A stretch of 32,973 bases of DNA, taken from NCBI GenBank assembly GCA_947458985.1, contig CANHBA010000003.1, positions 1-32,973 of the forward strand, in the 5' to 3' direction. Shown here piece by piece: positions 14,953 to 23,833 of the stretch. Below the pieces are notes generated by a model. The model was not told the DNA's origin. It did not search any database and was given only the letters and a program-made list of their open reading frames with translations. Position numbers and translations under genes: made by a program. How positions within the stretch are numbered: the first letter of the stretch is position 1; each line of letters starts with the position of its first letter. This DNA comes from Flavobacteriales bacterium (lineage in GTDB: Bacteria; Bacteroidota; Bacteroidia; Flavobacteriales_D; Crocinitomicaceae).

Positions 14953-15699
14953 ATGGGATTACTTGACAACAAAGTCGTATTAATTACTGGTGCCTCTCGC
15001 GGCATCGGAAAAGCAATTGCAGAAACGTGTGTACAACAAGGTGCAACAGTTGCCTTTACTTACCTATCATCTGAAGAAAAAGCGCGTGCGCTAGAAGCCG
15101 AACTCACTGCCAACGGTGGTGTAGCCAAAGGTTTTCGCTCTGACGCCTCTAAATTCGACGAAGCCCAACAACTCGTAGACGACGTTGTGGCTGCCTTCGG
15201 AACCGTTGACGTCCTTGTCAACAACGCAGGAATCACCCGCGACACCCTCCTGATGCGCATGACCGAAGAACAATGGGATGAAGTCATTAATACCAATTTG
15301 AAATCTGCATTTAACCTCACCAAAGCGGTGCAAAAACCAATGCTCAAAGCGCGTTCGGGTTCAATCATCAATATGAGTTCGGTAGTTGGTGTCAAAGGAA
15401 ATGCAGGGCAGTCCAACTATGCGGCATCCAAAGCAGGCTTGATCGGATTCACCAAATCAATCGCTGCTGAGCTCGGTTCGCGCAATATCCGTTGCAACGC
15501 CATTGCACCTGGCTTCATTGAAACCGAAATGACCGAAGTACTCGATCAAGACGTTGTAGCTTCTTGGCGCAACAGCATTCCGCTCAAGCGCGGTGGTAAG
15601 CCAGAAGACGTCGCCAACGCAACTGTGTTTTTAGCTTCAGACCTTTCTGCTTACATCACCGGCCAAACGCTTCATGTTTGCGGTGGCATGCTCATGTAA
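14953..15699 (+). CDS. fabG: 3-oxoacyl-[acyl-carrier-protein] reductase
   Basis: A 248-residue classical short-chain dehydrogenase. GASRGIG near residues 13-19 binds NADP(H), NNAG sits near 90, and the catalytic Ser143, Tyr156 and Lys160 (YAASK) have the same spacing as in E. coli FabG. APGFIETEM and the C-terminal ITGQTLHVCGGMLM are typical of FabG. It reduces 3-oxoacyl-ACP in fatty acid elongation. It is first in an operon with hemB one base downstream. FabG-like paralogues with other substrates exist, but length and motifs fit the housekeeping enzyme. Confidence 0.9.
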   Translation: MGLLDNKVVLITGASRGIGKAIAETCVQQGATVAFTYLSSEEKARALEAELTANGGVAKGFRSDASKFDEAQQLVDDVVAAFGTVDVLVNNAGITRDTLLMRMTEEQWDEVINTNLKSAFNLTKAVQKPMLKARSGSIINMSSVVGVKGNAGQSNYAASKAGLIGFTKSIAAELGSRNIRCNAIAPGFIETEMTEVLDQDVVASWRNSIPLKRGGKPEDVANATVFLASDLSAYITGQTLHVCGGMLM

Positions 15700-15700
15700 G

Positions 15701-16675
15701 ATGAATAACATACGCCCCAGACGCAACCGCAAGAACAGCGCCATTCGCGACATGCTTGCCGAAACCCAATTGGGTGCTCAACACCTCATTTACCCGATCT
15801 TTCTCAAAGACGGCAAAGGCATCAAAGACGAAGTCGCTTCTTTGCCCAACAACTTTCGTTGGTCTTTGGATATGCTCTTGCCTGAGATAGAATCCTGCCT
15901 CCATTTAGGTCTCAAAACTTTCGATATCTTCCCTGCAGTAGACGAAGCACTCAAAGACCAAATGGCGAGCTACAGCTGGGCTTCAGACAACTTCTATTTG
16001 CACGCTATTTCTGAAATCAAAGCACGTTTCCCCGAGGCTGTCATCATGACCGACGTCGCCATGGATCCGTATTCTTCCGATGGACACGACGGCTTGGTGC
16101 AAAACGGTCAAATCCTCAACGACGAAACCTTGCCCATTTTAGCCAAAATGACCATAGCGCAAGCGCAAGCTGGTGCCGACATCATTGGCCCTTCAGACAT
16201 GATGGACGGCCGTGTTGGCTACCTGCGCAAGGCTTTAGATGCCGACGGCTTTACTGATGTATCGATCATGTCTTACACCGCCAAATACGCAAGTGCATTT
16301 TACGGACCCTTCCGCGATGCGCTCAATTCTGCACCTAAGTTAGGCGATAAAAAGACCTATCAAATGGACCCAGCCAACAAACGCGAGGCCTTGCTAGAAG
16401 CCCAGCTCGATTTTGAAGAAGGTGCCGACATGCTCATGGTCAAGCCAGCGCTTTGTTATCTAGATGTCATTGCACTGCTCAAAGAAAATTTCCCGCTACC
16501 AATAACGGCCTACAACGTCAGTGGCGAATGCGCCATGGTTTACGCCGCAGCCCAAAAAGGTTGGCTAGACTACGAACGCGCTGTGAGCGAAATGCTGCTC
16601 AGTATGCGCAGGGCGGGTGCCGACGGAATCCTGACGTATTTTGCCAAAGATTTTGCACAATTTGTGCGTTCATAA
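15701..16675 (+). CDS. hemB: Delta-aminolevulinic acid dehydratase (porphobilinogen synthase)
   Basis: A 324-residue enzyme from ATG 15701; a longer reading from 15674 overlaps fabG and lacks family support. It condenses two 5-aminolevulinate molecules to porphobilinogen in haem synthesis. The Schiff-base lysines are K195 (SYTAKYASAFYGPFRDA) and K248 (MLMVKPALCYLDVI). The metal-site segment reads DVAMDPYSSDGHDG: Asp and Ser occupy positions where zinc enzymes have three Cys, so this is the magnesium-type variant. It sits one base after fabG and 11 bases before hutH. Confidence 0.96.
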   Translation: MNNIRPRRNRKNSAIRDMLAETQLGAQHLIYPIFLKDGKGIKDEVASLPNNFRWSLDMLLPEIESCLHLGLKTFDIFPAVDEALKDQMASYSWASDNFYLHAISEIKARFPEAVIMTDVAMDPYSSDGHDGLVQNGQILNDETLPILAKMTIAQAQAGADIIGPSDMMDGRVGYLRKALDADGFTDVSIMSYTAKYASAFYGPFRDALNSAPKLGDKKTYQMDPANKREALLEAQLDFEEGADMLMVKPALCYLDVIALLKENFPLPITAYNVSGECAMVYAAAQKGWLDYERAVSEMLLSMRRAGADGILTYFAKDFAQFVRS

Positions 16676-16686
16676 TTGTTTCCACT

Positions 16687-18177
16687 ATGCCAATAGAGCT
16701 TACTTCTCAGTATCTCAGTCTTGATGAATTTGAGATTTTACTGAACACCAAAGAACCCCTTGTATTATCTCAAGAATTAAAGGAGCGCATTCAAACTTGT
16801 CGGGCTTACCTCGATCGCAAAATCGAAACGGCTGAGCACCTCATTTACGGGGTCAATACCGGTTTTGGTTCATTGTGCGACACCGCTATCAGCACAGCTG
16901 ATCTCGAGGCACTGCAGCGCAACCTCGTTTGTTCGCATGCCTGCGGGATTGGTGAAGAAGTACCGCAAGAAATTGTGCGCCGCATGTTGCTTCTCAAAGT
17001 TTTAGGGCTGTCAAAAGGCGCATCAGGGGTGCAGTTGGCCACCATCGAACGCTTGTTGTTTTTCTTCAATGAACGCATTTACCCTGTGGTTTATCAGCAA
17101 GGGAGTTTAGGTGCCTCTGGTGACCTCGCTCCACTCGCGCATCTTTCCCTTCCCTTGATTGGAGAAGGAGAAGTTTATCATGATAATCAGAAGATTAGTA
17201 CATCTGACTTAAATAAAAAGTTTAATTTAAAACCTTTGGTCTTACAATCCAAAGAAGGGCTAGCGCTGCTCAATGGCACGCAATTTATGTCCGCCTATGC
17301 TTCTTATGCCGTAGACAAGTCATATCGCTTATTTGAGGGCTTCAATCAGGTTGCGGCTTTGTCTATCGAAGCCTACGATGCCCGCAAAGAGCCATTTGCG
17401 GCCAACGTCAATGAAATTCGCAACCAGGTGGGGCAAATACGCGTTGCCGCTTGGTTCAGGTCTCAGCTCGAAGGAAGCCAGATCATGGAGCAAGCCAAAG
17501 CGCATGTCCAAGATCCCTATTCATTTCGCTGTATTCCGCAAGTCCATGGCGCAACCCTAGACACTATCGACCACGCTGCACAAATTGTCACCAGAGAAAT
17601 CAATGCCGTTACCGACAACCCAACGGTTTTCCCGGACGACGACCAAGTTGTATCGGCCGGTAATTTCCACGGACAACCCCTTGCCCTTATTTTAGATTTC
17701 CTCGCAATTGCCATGGCCGAAATGGGAAGTATATCCGAACGCCGTACCTACAAACTGATTTCAGGAACCAGAGGCTTGCCTGCCTTTTTGGTACAAAACC
17801 CTGGGCTCAATTCGGGCCTCATGATCACGCAATACACAAGCGCGTCAATTGTGAGCCAGAACAAACAATTGTGCACGCCGGCTTCAGTAGATACCATCGA
17901 CAGCAGCAATGGGCAAGAAGACCACGTCAGTATGGGCGCCAATGCAGCCACCAAATTGTATCGTGTCTTGGACAACTGTCAGAAAGTCTTGGCCATTGAA
18001 CTCATCCATGCAGCTCAAGGTCTTGAATTCAGAAGACCCTTACAAGCGGCCGTCTGGACCGAAGCGCTCCATGCACAATTCAGGGCGGTAGTTCCAGCTT
18101 TAGACAGCGATCGTATATTAGCCACAGACATGGCCAAAAGTGTTGCGTTTATCCAACAATACATTCAACATGATTGA
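16687..18177 (+). CDS. hutH: Histidine ammonia-lyase (aromatic amino acid lyase family)
   Basis: A 496-residue enzyme from ATG 16687; the frame is open from 16453 inside hemB, but that part is a shadow. GSLGASGDLAPLAHL contains Ala143-Ser144-Gly145, which cyclise to the MIO prosthetic group. VNTGFGSLCD near residue 55, GTQFM near 198 and the late NGQEDHVSMGANAA are family landmarks. The family non-oxidatively deaminates histidine to urocanate; length and motifs fit HutH better than plant-type phenylalanine ammonia-lyases, though tyrosine lyase activity cannot be excluded. No hutU, hutI or hutG is nearby. The stop overlaps the next start by eight bases. Confidence 0.88.
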   Translation: MPIELTSQYLSLDEFEILLNTKEPLVLSQELKERIQTCRAYLDRKIETAEHLIYGVNTGFGSLCDTAISTADLEALQRNLVCSHACGIGEEVPQEIVRRMLLLKVLGLSKGASGVQLATIERLLFFFNERIYPVVYQQGSLGASGDLAPLAHLSLPLIGEGEVYHDNQKISTSDLNKKFNLKPLVLQSKEGLALLNGTQFMSAYASYAVDKSYRLFEGFNQVAALSIEAYDARKEPFAANVNEIRNQVGQIRVAAWFRSQLEGSQIMEQAKAHVQDPYSFRCIPQVHGATLDTIDHAAQIVTREINAVTDNPTVFPDDDQVVSAGNFHGQPLALILDFLAIAMAEMGSISERRTYKLISGTRGLPAFLVQNPGLNSGLMITQYTSASIVSQNKQLCTPASVDTIDSSNGQEDHVSMGANAATKLYRVLDNCQKVLAIELIHAAQGLEFRRPLQAAVWTEALHAQFRAVVPALDSDRILATDMAKSVAFIQQYIQHD

Positions 18178-18718
18178 TAGAAATTTTTCTGAAGAAGGAC
18201 AAAACTTTGTCAACGACGAACAAGAAGGTCAAACCATTTCAAAAAGACCAGTTTTTCTGCTTGTTTTGGTGATTTTATCAAGTATCAATATCGGAATAAG
18301 TACTTTAGGTGCGCTCAGTGGCATGCTTGGTTACAAGCCCGATAAGGACATGATCAAGAAAGAAATGCTCGAATTTGCCAACATGCGCGAGCAACTCGAA
18401 AAAGGAAACGCGGAAGATTTCATTTATATCATTGATCAGATGGAAGGTGTTGCGCTCAATATGTTCAAGCATTTTCAGCAATACAACAGTTTTCAGTTCC
18501 TGTTTTTAGTGCTCGGCCTCGCGGGAGTTATTTTGATGTACAGAGCTAAGAAATTGGGCTTTCATTTTTACATCCTGTACACCCTTGGTTTGGTTGTATT
18601 ACCCTACTTTTTCAATCCGATTACGGGTATTCCTACCATTTTGACAATTGTCGGAATCATCTACGGAGGAATTTGGGTATTTATGTACAGCCGCAACCTT
18701 CATTGGCTCAAAGATTAG
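18170..18718 (+). CDS. Four-helix membrane protein of unknown function
   Basis: A 182-residue protein from ATG 18170, inside the hutH stop region. After an acidic N-terminus there are four predicted membrane helices at about 27-53, 106-124, 131-150 and 154-173, with a charged helical loop (about 56-100) between the first two. The pattern resembles small Bacteroidota membrane proteins without assigned function. Its TAG stop overlaps the TAA stop of the convergent oxidase gene. Confidence 0.8.
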   Translation: MIDRNFSEEGQNFVNDEQEGQTISKRPVFLLVLVILSSINIGISTLGALSGMLGYKPDKDMIKKEMLEFANMREQLEKGNAEDFIYIIDQMEGVALNMFKHFQQYNSFQFLFLVLGLAGVILMYRAKKLGFHFYILYTLGLVVLPYFFNPITGIPTILTIVGIIYGGIWVFMYSRNLHWLKD

Positions 18719-20109
18719 AATATCTTTCCAGGATTCAGAATGCCATTCGGATCAAAAACCTTTTTAATACCGCGCATGAGTTCTAGGCCAGTTTGACTAA
18801 AAGCCAGGTCCATGTATGGTTTTTGAACCAGCCCAATGCCGTGCTCGCCAGAAATAGTACCGCCCATTTTGATCACCTCTGTGAACAGCTCGCGTATAGC
18901 CACCGTGAGTTCTTCATTCCAAAAGGCGTCGCTGAGGTTTCCTTTGATGATATTCACATGTAAATTACCGTCGCCAGCATGGCCGTAGCAAACCGATTCA
19001 AAGCCATATTTGTTGCCTATGGCCTTCACGGTGGACAACAGCTGTGGTAACTGATACCTCGGCACCACGGTGTCTTCTTCTTTGTAAACCGATTGTACTT
19101 TAACGGCTTCGCCTACTTTTCTGCGCAAGCTCCAAAGCGTATTTTTTTGAGCTTCCGATTCTGCAAACAAGATTTCGTCGGTTTGGTATTGTTCTAAAAC
19201 CGCTAAAATGCCTTCGCATTCTTTCATGAGTTGTTCGGGGTCAAAGCCGTCTACTTCAATGAGTAAATGCGCGGCGTGGTTGTCTTTTACTTCAATACTA
19301 TAATCTTCAGAAAAAGCTTGCGACCATTTGAGGGCGTTGTGTTCCATGAATTCTAGCCCACTTGGTGTTATGCCCGCATTAAAAATGGCGGCTACCGCTT
19401 CGCATGCTTGTTGCGCATCATAGAAGGGCACAAGCATCAGCAGGGTGTGGGTTGGGTGAGGAATGAGTTTGAGGACAATTTTGGTGACAAAAGCTAGGGT
19501 GCCTTCAGAACCCACCACCAATTGCGTTAGGTTGTAGCCAGTGGCGTTTTTGAGGACGTTAGCGCCGGTCCACATGATGGTGCCGTCGGGCAAAACAACT
19601 TCTAAATTGAGCACGTAATCTTTAGTGACGCCATATTTAACGGCTTTTGGGCCGCCAGAATTTTCAGCAATATTGCCACCAATAAAACAAGAACCTTTGC
19701 TCGCGGGGTCAGGCGGGTAAAACAAGCCTTTTTCTTTTACGGCATTTTGCAAGGCTTCTGTAATGACAGCAGGTTCTGTAATGACCTGCGCATTTTTTTC
19801 ATCTATTTCGATGATGCGGTTGAGTTTTTCGGAGCTCAGCAAAACACCTCCGTGAATCGGTAGACAACCGCCACCCAAGCCTGTTCTTGCGCCTGCTGGC
19901 GTAACCGGGATATTGTTTGAATTACAATAAGCCAATATTTCTGAAACTTCTTGGGTGTTTTGCGGCAGTAAAACAACACTAGGTGTGAAGTGTAAGTCTT
20001 CGGTGTGATCGTGGTTGTAGGTCTCTCGGGTGTCGAGGTCCGACTTACAGCGGTCTTGGAGTAAGGCCGTAAAGAAATCGAGGTCTTGTTGATTAATGGT
20101 ATGGTACAT
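18715..20109 (-). CDS. FAD-linked oxidase, glycolate oxidase GlcD / D-lactate dehydrogenase type
   Basis: A 464-residue flavoprotein of the vanillyl-alcohol-oxidase fold. The FAD_binding_4 domain covers about residues 40-220 (TGLGGGCLPIHGGVLLS, PPDPASKGSCFIGGNIAEN, GPKAVKYGVTKDYVL). The C-terminal cap covers about 225-462 with YGHAGDGNLHVNI and GGTISGEHGIGLVQK, which hold the substrate and metal ligands of GlcD/DLD enzymes. It oxidises a 2-hydroxy acid (D-lactate or glycolate) to the 2-oxo acid; the choice cannot be made from sequence alone. It starts in the stop codon of the methyltransferase gene (TAATG) and converges with the membrane-protein gene, sharing four bases. Confidence 0.9.
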   Translation of the reverse strand: MYHTINQQDLDFFTALLQDRCKSDLDTRETYNHDHTEDLHFTPSVVLLPQNTQEVSEILAYCNSNNIPVTPAGARTGLGGGCLPIHGGVLLSSEKLNRIIEIDEKNAQVITEPAVITEALQNAVKEKGLFYPPDPASKGSCFIGGNIAENSGGPKAVKYGVTKDYVLNLEVVLPDGTIMWTGANVLKNATGYNLTQLVVGSEGTLAFVTKIVLKLIPHPTHTLLMLVPFYDAQQACEAVAAIFNAGITPSGLEFMEHNALKWSQAFSEDYSIEVKDNHAAHLLIEVDGFDPEQLMKECEGILAVLEQYQTDEILFAESEAQKNTLWSLRRKVGEAVKVQSVYKEEDTVVPRYQLPQLLSTVKAIGNKYGFESVCYGHAGDGNLHVNIIKGNLSDAFWNEELTVAIRELFTEVIKMGGTISGEHGIGLVQKPYMDLAFSQTGLELMRGIKKVFDPNGILNPGKIF

Positions 20110-20963
20110 TAGGCTGAGATTTTTTTGGCGCCAACAAAGAAAATATCAAATGTATTGAAAGGTATCGCTGCTGCTCTAGGGATGCGGCGATAGATCCATT
20201 GATGGAAACGCGAAGGTTTTTTATTGAGGATAAACAAAGCGAAATAGATGAGCCCCAAGGAGCGATATACTGGTGGATACTTTATAAAAACGGTTTCAAA
20301 TCCGTTGTCCAAAAGTAATTTTTTAATACTCTTTTTGGTGAAATAATGCAAATGGGTAGGAGGGTGGATCATGCGCCACTTTTTACCTTGTAAGCGCGGC
20401 AAGAGTGCACCGAAGTCTCCGGTGGTAAGGTAGAGCATGGCGCCTGGTTTACATTCCTTTTGGGCTTTGGCTATAAAAGCGCCAGGATCCGCTAAATGTT
20501 CGATGACATCCCACATGAAAACGGCATCGTAGGTTTTGGAATTGGTTACCTCTAGATAATTTTCAGCTGAAAAATGAGGTCCGAAATGTTGATTTGCATA
20601 GCTAATGGCGTCCTGAGAAATGTCGTACCCCTGGTAGTTTACTCCTTTAAAGGTTTGAGAGATGGTTTGCTGAAAAAAACCATATGCACAACCAATTTCG
20701 AGAATGTCTTTTGGAGCAGGCGCATTTTTTGCGATTTGTTGGGCGCGTTTGCCGAAATTCATCTGAAGGATTTCTTTTTCTGCTAAGTAATCGGCGTATT
20801 CCTCGCCTTTGAAATAATTTTCAGCGTAAAGCTGTTGTAAATAGGCGTGGTCTAATTGGAGATTGGCCCAGCCGTGCCCGCAGTTGTGACACTTCAAAAG
20901 CGTGTTGTCAAAAATGGGTTTGGTGTCAGAAAAATGACAGATCGGACATTGCGTATTTTCCAT
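20109..20963 (-). CDS. SAM-dependent methyltransferase with N-terminal zinc ribbon
   Basis: The start is placed at ATG 20963 (284 residues), because MENTQCPICHFSD puts the zinc ribbon at the very N-terminus (Cys6, 9, 25, 28); longer readings to 21032 would overlap the thiolase promoter. The Rossmann methylase domain has motif I DILEIGCAYGFF at about 86-97, and MWDVIEHLADPGAF and AMLYLTTGDFGAL follow, the Methyltransf_23 pattern. The zinc ribbon plus this domain is common in methylases acting on sugars, lipids or quinone-like substrates; the substrate is unknown. It is transcribed away from the thiolase gene and coupled to the FAD oxidase. Confidence 0.85.
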   Translation of the reverse strand: MENTQCPICHFSDTKPIFDNTLLKCHNCGHGWANLQLDHAYLQQLYAENYFKGEEYADYLAEKEILQMNFGKRAQQIAKNAPAPKDILEIGCAYGFFQQTISQTFKGVNYQGYDISQDAISYANQHFGPHFSAENYLEVTNSKTYDAVFMWDVIEHLADPGAFIAKAQKECKPGAMLYLTTGDFGALLPRLQGKKWRMIHPPTHLHYFTKKSIKKLLLDNGFETVFIKYPPVYRSLGLIYFALFILNKKPSRFHQWIYRRIPRAAAIPFNTFDIFFVGAKKISA

Positions 20964-20994
20964 GAATGCGAACATAACTAAAATTGGTGAATTC

Positions 20995-21024
20995 TTGCCG
21001 ACGGCACATTTTATTTTATCTTTG
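20995..21024 (+). promoter_or_regulatory. Promoter of the thiolase operon
   Basis: TTG at 20995-20997, a 19-base spacer and TATCTTTG at 21017-21024 match the Bacteroidota consensus. Transcription should begin near 21030, which favours the ATG at 21043 over the one at 21034 as thiolase start. Confidence 0.7.
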
Positions 21025-21042
21025 AATAGCAAAATGAAAACA

Positions 21043-22251
21043 ATGTCTCAAGAAGTATATTTAATTGACGGAATCCGCAGTGCTATTGGCAATTTTGGCG
21101 GAAGTTTAGCAACCCTACGTGCCGATGATTTGGCTGCAAAAGTGCTTGCAGGTTTGCTCAAGCGCCATCCAAACCTCGATCCAACCAGCATTGAAGATGT
21201 ACTACTCGGCTGTGCCAATCAGGCCGGTGAAGACAACCGCAATGTAGCCCGTATGGCTTCGCTCTTAGCGGGTTATCCTATAGAAGTACCGGGTGAAACC
21301 GTCAATCGCCTTTGTGCCTCTGGTTTGGCAGCAGCCATCAACGCCACCCGCGCACTGCGTTTGGGCGATGGCAATGTCTATGTGGCCGGCGGCGTCGAGC
21401 ACATGACGCGCGGCCCTTGGGTCATTTCAAAAACCTCAGCTGCATTTGGCCGCGATGCCCAAATGTTTGACTCCAGCTTTGGTTGGCGCTTTATCAATCC
21501 GCAAATGGAAGCGCTGTACGGCGTAGACAGCATGGGCATGACCGCCGAAAATTTAGCAGCGCACTACAACATCTCTCGCGCTGACCAAGATGCTTTTGCT
21601 TGTTGGAGCCAAGAAAAAACCGCCGCCGCACAGGCTGCAGGCTACTACACAGAAGAAATTTTACCTATTTCCATTCCTCAGAAAAGAGGCGAGGCGTTGG
21701 TGTTCGATAAAGATGAGTTTGCTCGGGCCAACACCACTTTAGAAACGCTTTCCAATTTGCGTCCAGCTTTCAAAAAAGACGGCAGCGTAACTGCAGGCAA
21801 TGCCTCTGGGCTCAACGATGGCGCTGCTGCGTTGTTGTTGGCCAACGAAGAAGGCGTACGCGCGCACCAACTCCAACCAATGGCTAAAATCATTTCAGCA
21901 GCAGTGGCTGGGGTTGAGCCCCGCATCATGGGCATTGGCCCGGTACCGGCAAGCCAAAAAGCATTGGAACGCGCAGGTCTCACTTTGGATCAGATGGACC
22001 TCATCGAGGTCAACGAAGCGTTTGCGGCGCAAGTTTTGGCTTGTACGCGCGCCTTGGGTCTGCAAGACCGCGATGCGCGCATCAATCCGAACGGCGGTGC
22101 CATTTCCCTTGGGCACCCGCTCGGCATGTCAGGAGCACGCTTGCTTTTGACCGCAGCAAGACAACTCAAACGCAGCAACAAACGTTATGCACTCGTCACC
22201 ATGTGTATTGGTGTAGGGCAGGGTTACGCTGCCATCATCGAAAATGTATAA
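21043..22251 (+). CDS. Thiolase (acetyl-CoA C-acyltransferase, 3-oxoadipyl-CoA thiolase-like)
   Basis: A 402-residue thiolase from ATG 21043 (MSQEVYLIDGIRSAIG); an ATG at 21034 adds three residues, and the frame is open from 20962 without family support. Catalytic Cys91 (NRLCASG), His358 (SLGHPLGMSGARL) and Cys388 (TMCIGVGQG) are all present, with VNEAFAAQ between. DSSFGWRFINPQM and GIGPVPASQKALE resemble PcaF/PaaJ enzymes that split 3-oxoadipyl-CoA-type substrates, but general fatty acid beta-oxidation (FadA) is also possible. No other aromatic-degradation or beta-oxidation gene is adjacent. It leads an operon of three envelope proteins. Confidence 0.9.
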   Translation: MSQEVYLIDGIRSAIGNFGGSLATLRADDLAAKVLAGLLKRHPNLDPTSIEDVLLGCANQAGEDNRNVARMASLLAGYPIEVPGETVNRLCASGLAAAINATRALRLGDGNVYVAGGVEHMTRGPWVISKTSAAFGRDAQMFDSSFGWRFINPQMEALYGVDSMGMTAENLAAHYNISRADQDAFACWSQEKTAAAQAAGYYTEEILPISIPQKRGEALVFDKDEFARANTTLETLSNLRPAFKKDGSVTAGNASGLNDGAAALLLANEEGVRAHQLQPMAKIISAAVAGVEPRIMGIGPVPASQKALERAGLTLDQMDLIEVNEAFAAQVLACTRALGLQDRDARINPNGGAISLGHPLGMSGARLLLTAARQLKRSNKRYALVTMCIGVGQGYAAIIENV

Positions 22252-22252
22252 C

Positions 22253-23833
22253 ATGCGCATATTTGTTTTTATAGGCACCGTTGCTTTGCTTTTTGCTTCC
22301 TGTAAAAAAGAAGCTACGCGTTGGCACTCAGATTGGTTAGTACCCATTCTGAACGACACCCTTTCTTTGTCGAATTTATACAATGACTCCACGCTCAGTA
22401 TCAGCGGTTCTCAAATCAACATCGACCTGAGTCGTACTTTATTAGATCTTGGTTTGTCAGATATCGTCAACATTCCAGACACCACCATTTCTCAGCAATA
22501 CCAAGCCAATTTTACGGTCAGCAATGTATCACCGGGCTTTACTTTTGTGAATAGCGTCAAAACCCATGCACTCGACCTCGGCGACATCCAACTCAAGAAG
22601 GTACGCGTGCAAAGTGGTCAAATTGAAGTCAAGGTCTACAATCCGCTCAATACGGCAGTTCTTTATCAAATTGAACTCCCCGGTGTATCTCAAAACGGCC
22701 AAGTTTTTGTTCAAAACTATACGGTTGCAGCCGGAACGGTCCAAAATCCGACAATCGCTACAGAAACCATCAACCTAAGTGGCTACGAAATAGACCTTGG
22801 AGGTCAACAAGGCTTAGAATTCAATAAAATACAATCCAAACTCACTCTCAAAACCGACCCCAATGGTCAGACGGTTTCCATCTACAACAATCAGGTCTTC
22901 AAGTACGAAGCCTCTTTTGAAAACCTGCGCTTCGATTACGCTAAAGGTTATTTTGGCTCAACACTTCTTGCCGACCAACAACAATTCACCCTTCCTTACC
23001 TCGACAAAATCACCGGCGGATCCCTTTCCTTGCCTGATCTGAGCCTAGATGTCCAAATTGAAAATGGTTTTAAAATGGCCTTGCGCGCTCAAATCGAACA
23101 AATGAACGCCACCAACACCCAAGGGCAGTCGGTTTCTTTGAATGCACCGAGTATTGGTCCGAGCATGTTTTTAGCGCCCGCCGTTGGTTCCTGGAACAAC
23201 CTACAGCCAAGTTCACTGTTGCTCCATTTTGACGCCAACAATAGCAATATCAAAAATTATATACAAAACCTCGGAGCCTACCAAAACATCTCCTACCAAT
23301 TGCAACCCAACCCTTGGGGCAACACCTCGGCTGGGCACGACGAAGCATTTGCAAATAGCCGACTCCGTCTAAAAGTAAGTGCACAAATGCCAATGGCACT
23401 CAATGCCGATGCGCTTACGCTACAAGATACCTTTGCCCTCGATCTTTCTCAAGACCTCAACAAAACGCACGTTACCGGAGCAACACTAATTCTAGACGCA
23501 ACCAATGCCTTCCCTGTGGCTTGCGATATCGTTTTGTATTTCATGAAAGATGGTCAAATCATGCACACGGTTGTGGCCGATGCGCAATTGGCTTCAGCAA
23601 CTTTAGGGCAAATTGATCCACAAGACGGCTTGCTCAAAAAGAAAAGCAAAATTAAAATTGTACTGCCGCCTGCTCTGGTAGCCGACCTCCAAGACCTCAA
23701 TGAAGTGGCAGTTAATGCGGCATTTGCCACTACGGACCCAACTACTGGCTTGGCAGTCCAGCAAGCTATTCAAGCGAATGCCTTTTTGGCTTTGCAAGTT
23801 CAAATGCAATTGCAAACTCAAATCAGACCCTAA
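22253..23833 (+). CDS. Large uncharacterised lipoprotein
   Basis: A 526-residue protein starting MRIFVFIGTVALLFASCKK; LFASC is a lipobox. An ATG at 22244 is in frame and overlaps the thiolase stop; either start is possible, but 22253 gives the cleaner signal peptide. The mature part is rich in predicted beta strands, Asn, Gln and Thr (for example SLSLPDLSLDVQIENG), suggesting a beta-sandwich or repeat fold, with no family I recognise. It overlaps the thiolase region upstream and the next gene by one base (TAATG). Probably an outer-membrane lipoprotein working with the following barrel protein. Confidence 0.82.
   Translation: MRIFVFIGTVALLFASCKKEATRWHSDWLVPILNDTLSLSNLYNDSTLSISGSQINIDLSRTLLDLGLSDIVNIPDTTISQQYQANFTVSNVSPGFTFVNSVKTHALDLGDIQLKKVRVQSGQIEVKVYNPLNTAVLYQIELPGVSQNGQVFVQNYTVAAGTVQNPTIATETINLSGYEIDLGGQQGLEFNKIQSKLTLKTDPNGQTVSIYNNQVFKYEASFENLRFDYAKGYFGSTLLADQQQFTLPYLDKITGGSLSLPDLSLDVQIENGFKMALRAQIEQMNATNTQGQSVSLNAPSIGPSMFLAPAVGSWNNLQPSSLLLHFDANNSNIKNYIQNLGAYQNISYQLQPNPWGNTSAGHDEAFANSRLRLKVSAQMPMALNADALTLQDTFALDLSQDLNKTHVTGATLILDATNAFPVACDIVLYFMKDGQIMHTVVADAQLASATLGQIDPQDGLLKKKSKIKIVLPPALVADLQDLNEVAVNAAFATTDPTTGLAVQQAIQANAFLALQVQMQLQTQIRP

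Noticed and set aside
16453..16686. Longer N-terminus for the histidine ammonia-lyase
   Set aside because: The extra residues come from an out-of-frame reading of hemB and look nothing like the family; ATG 16687 gives the expected N-terminus.
20962..21042. Longer N-terminus for the thiolase
   Set aside because: It lies upstream of the promoter with TTG and TATCTTTG boxes, and the family starts at MSQEVYLIDG.
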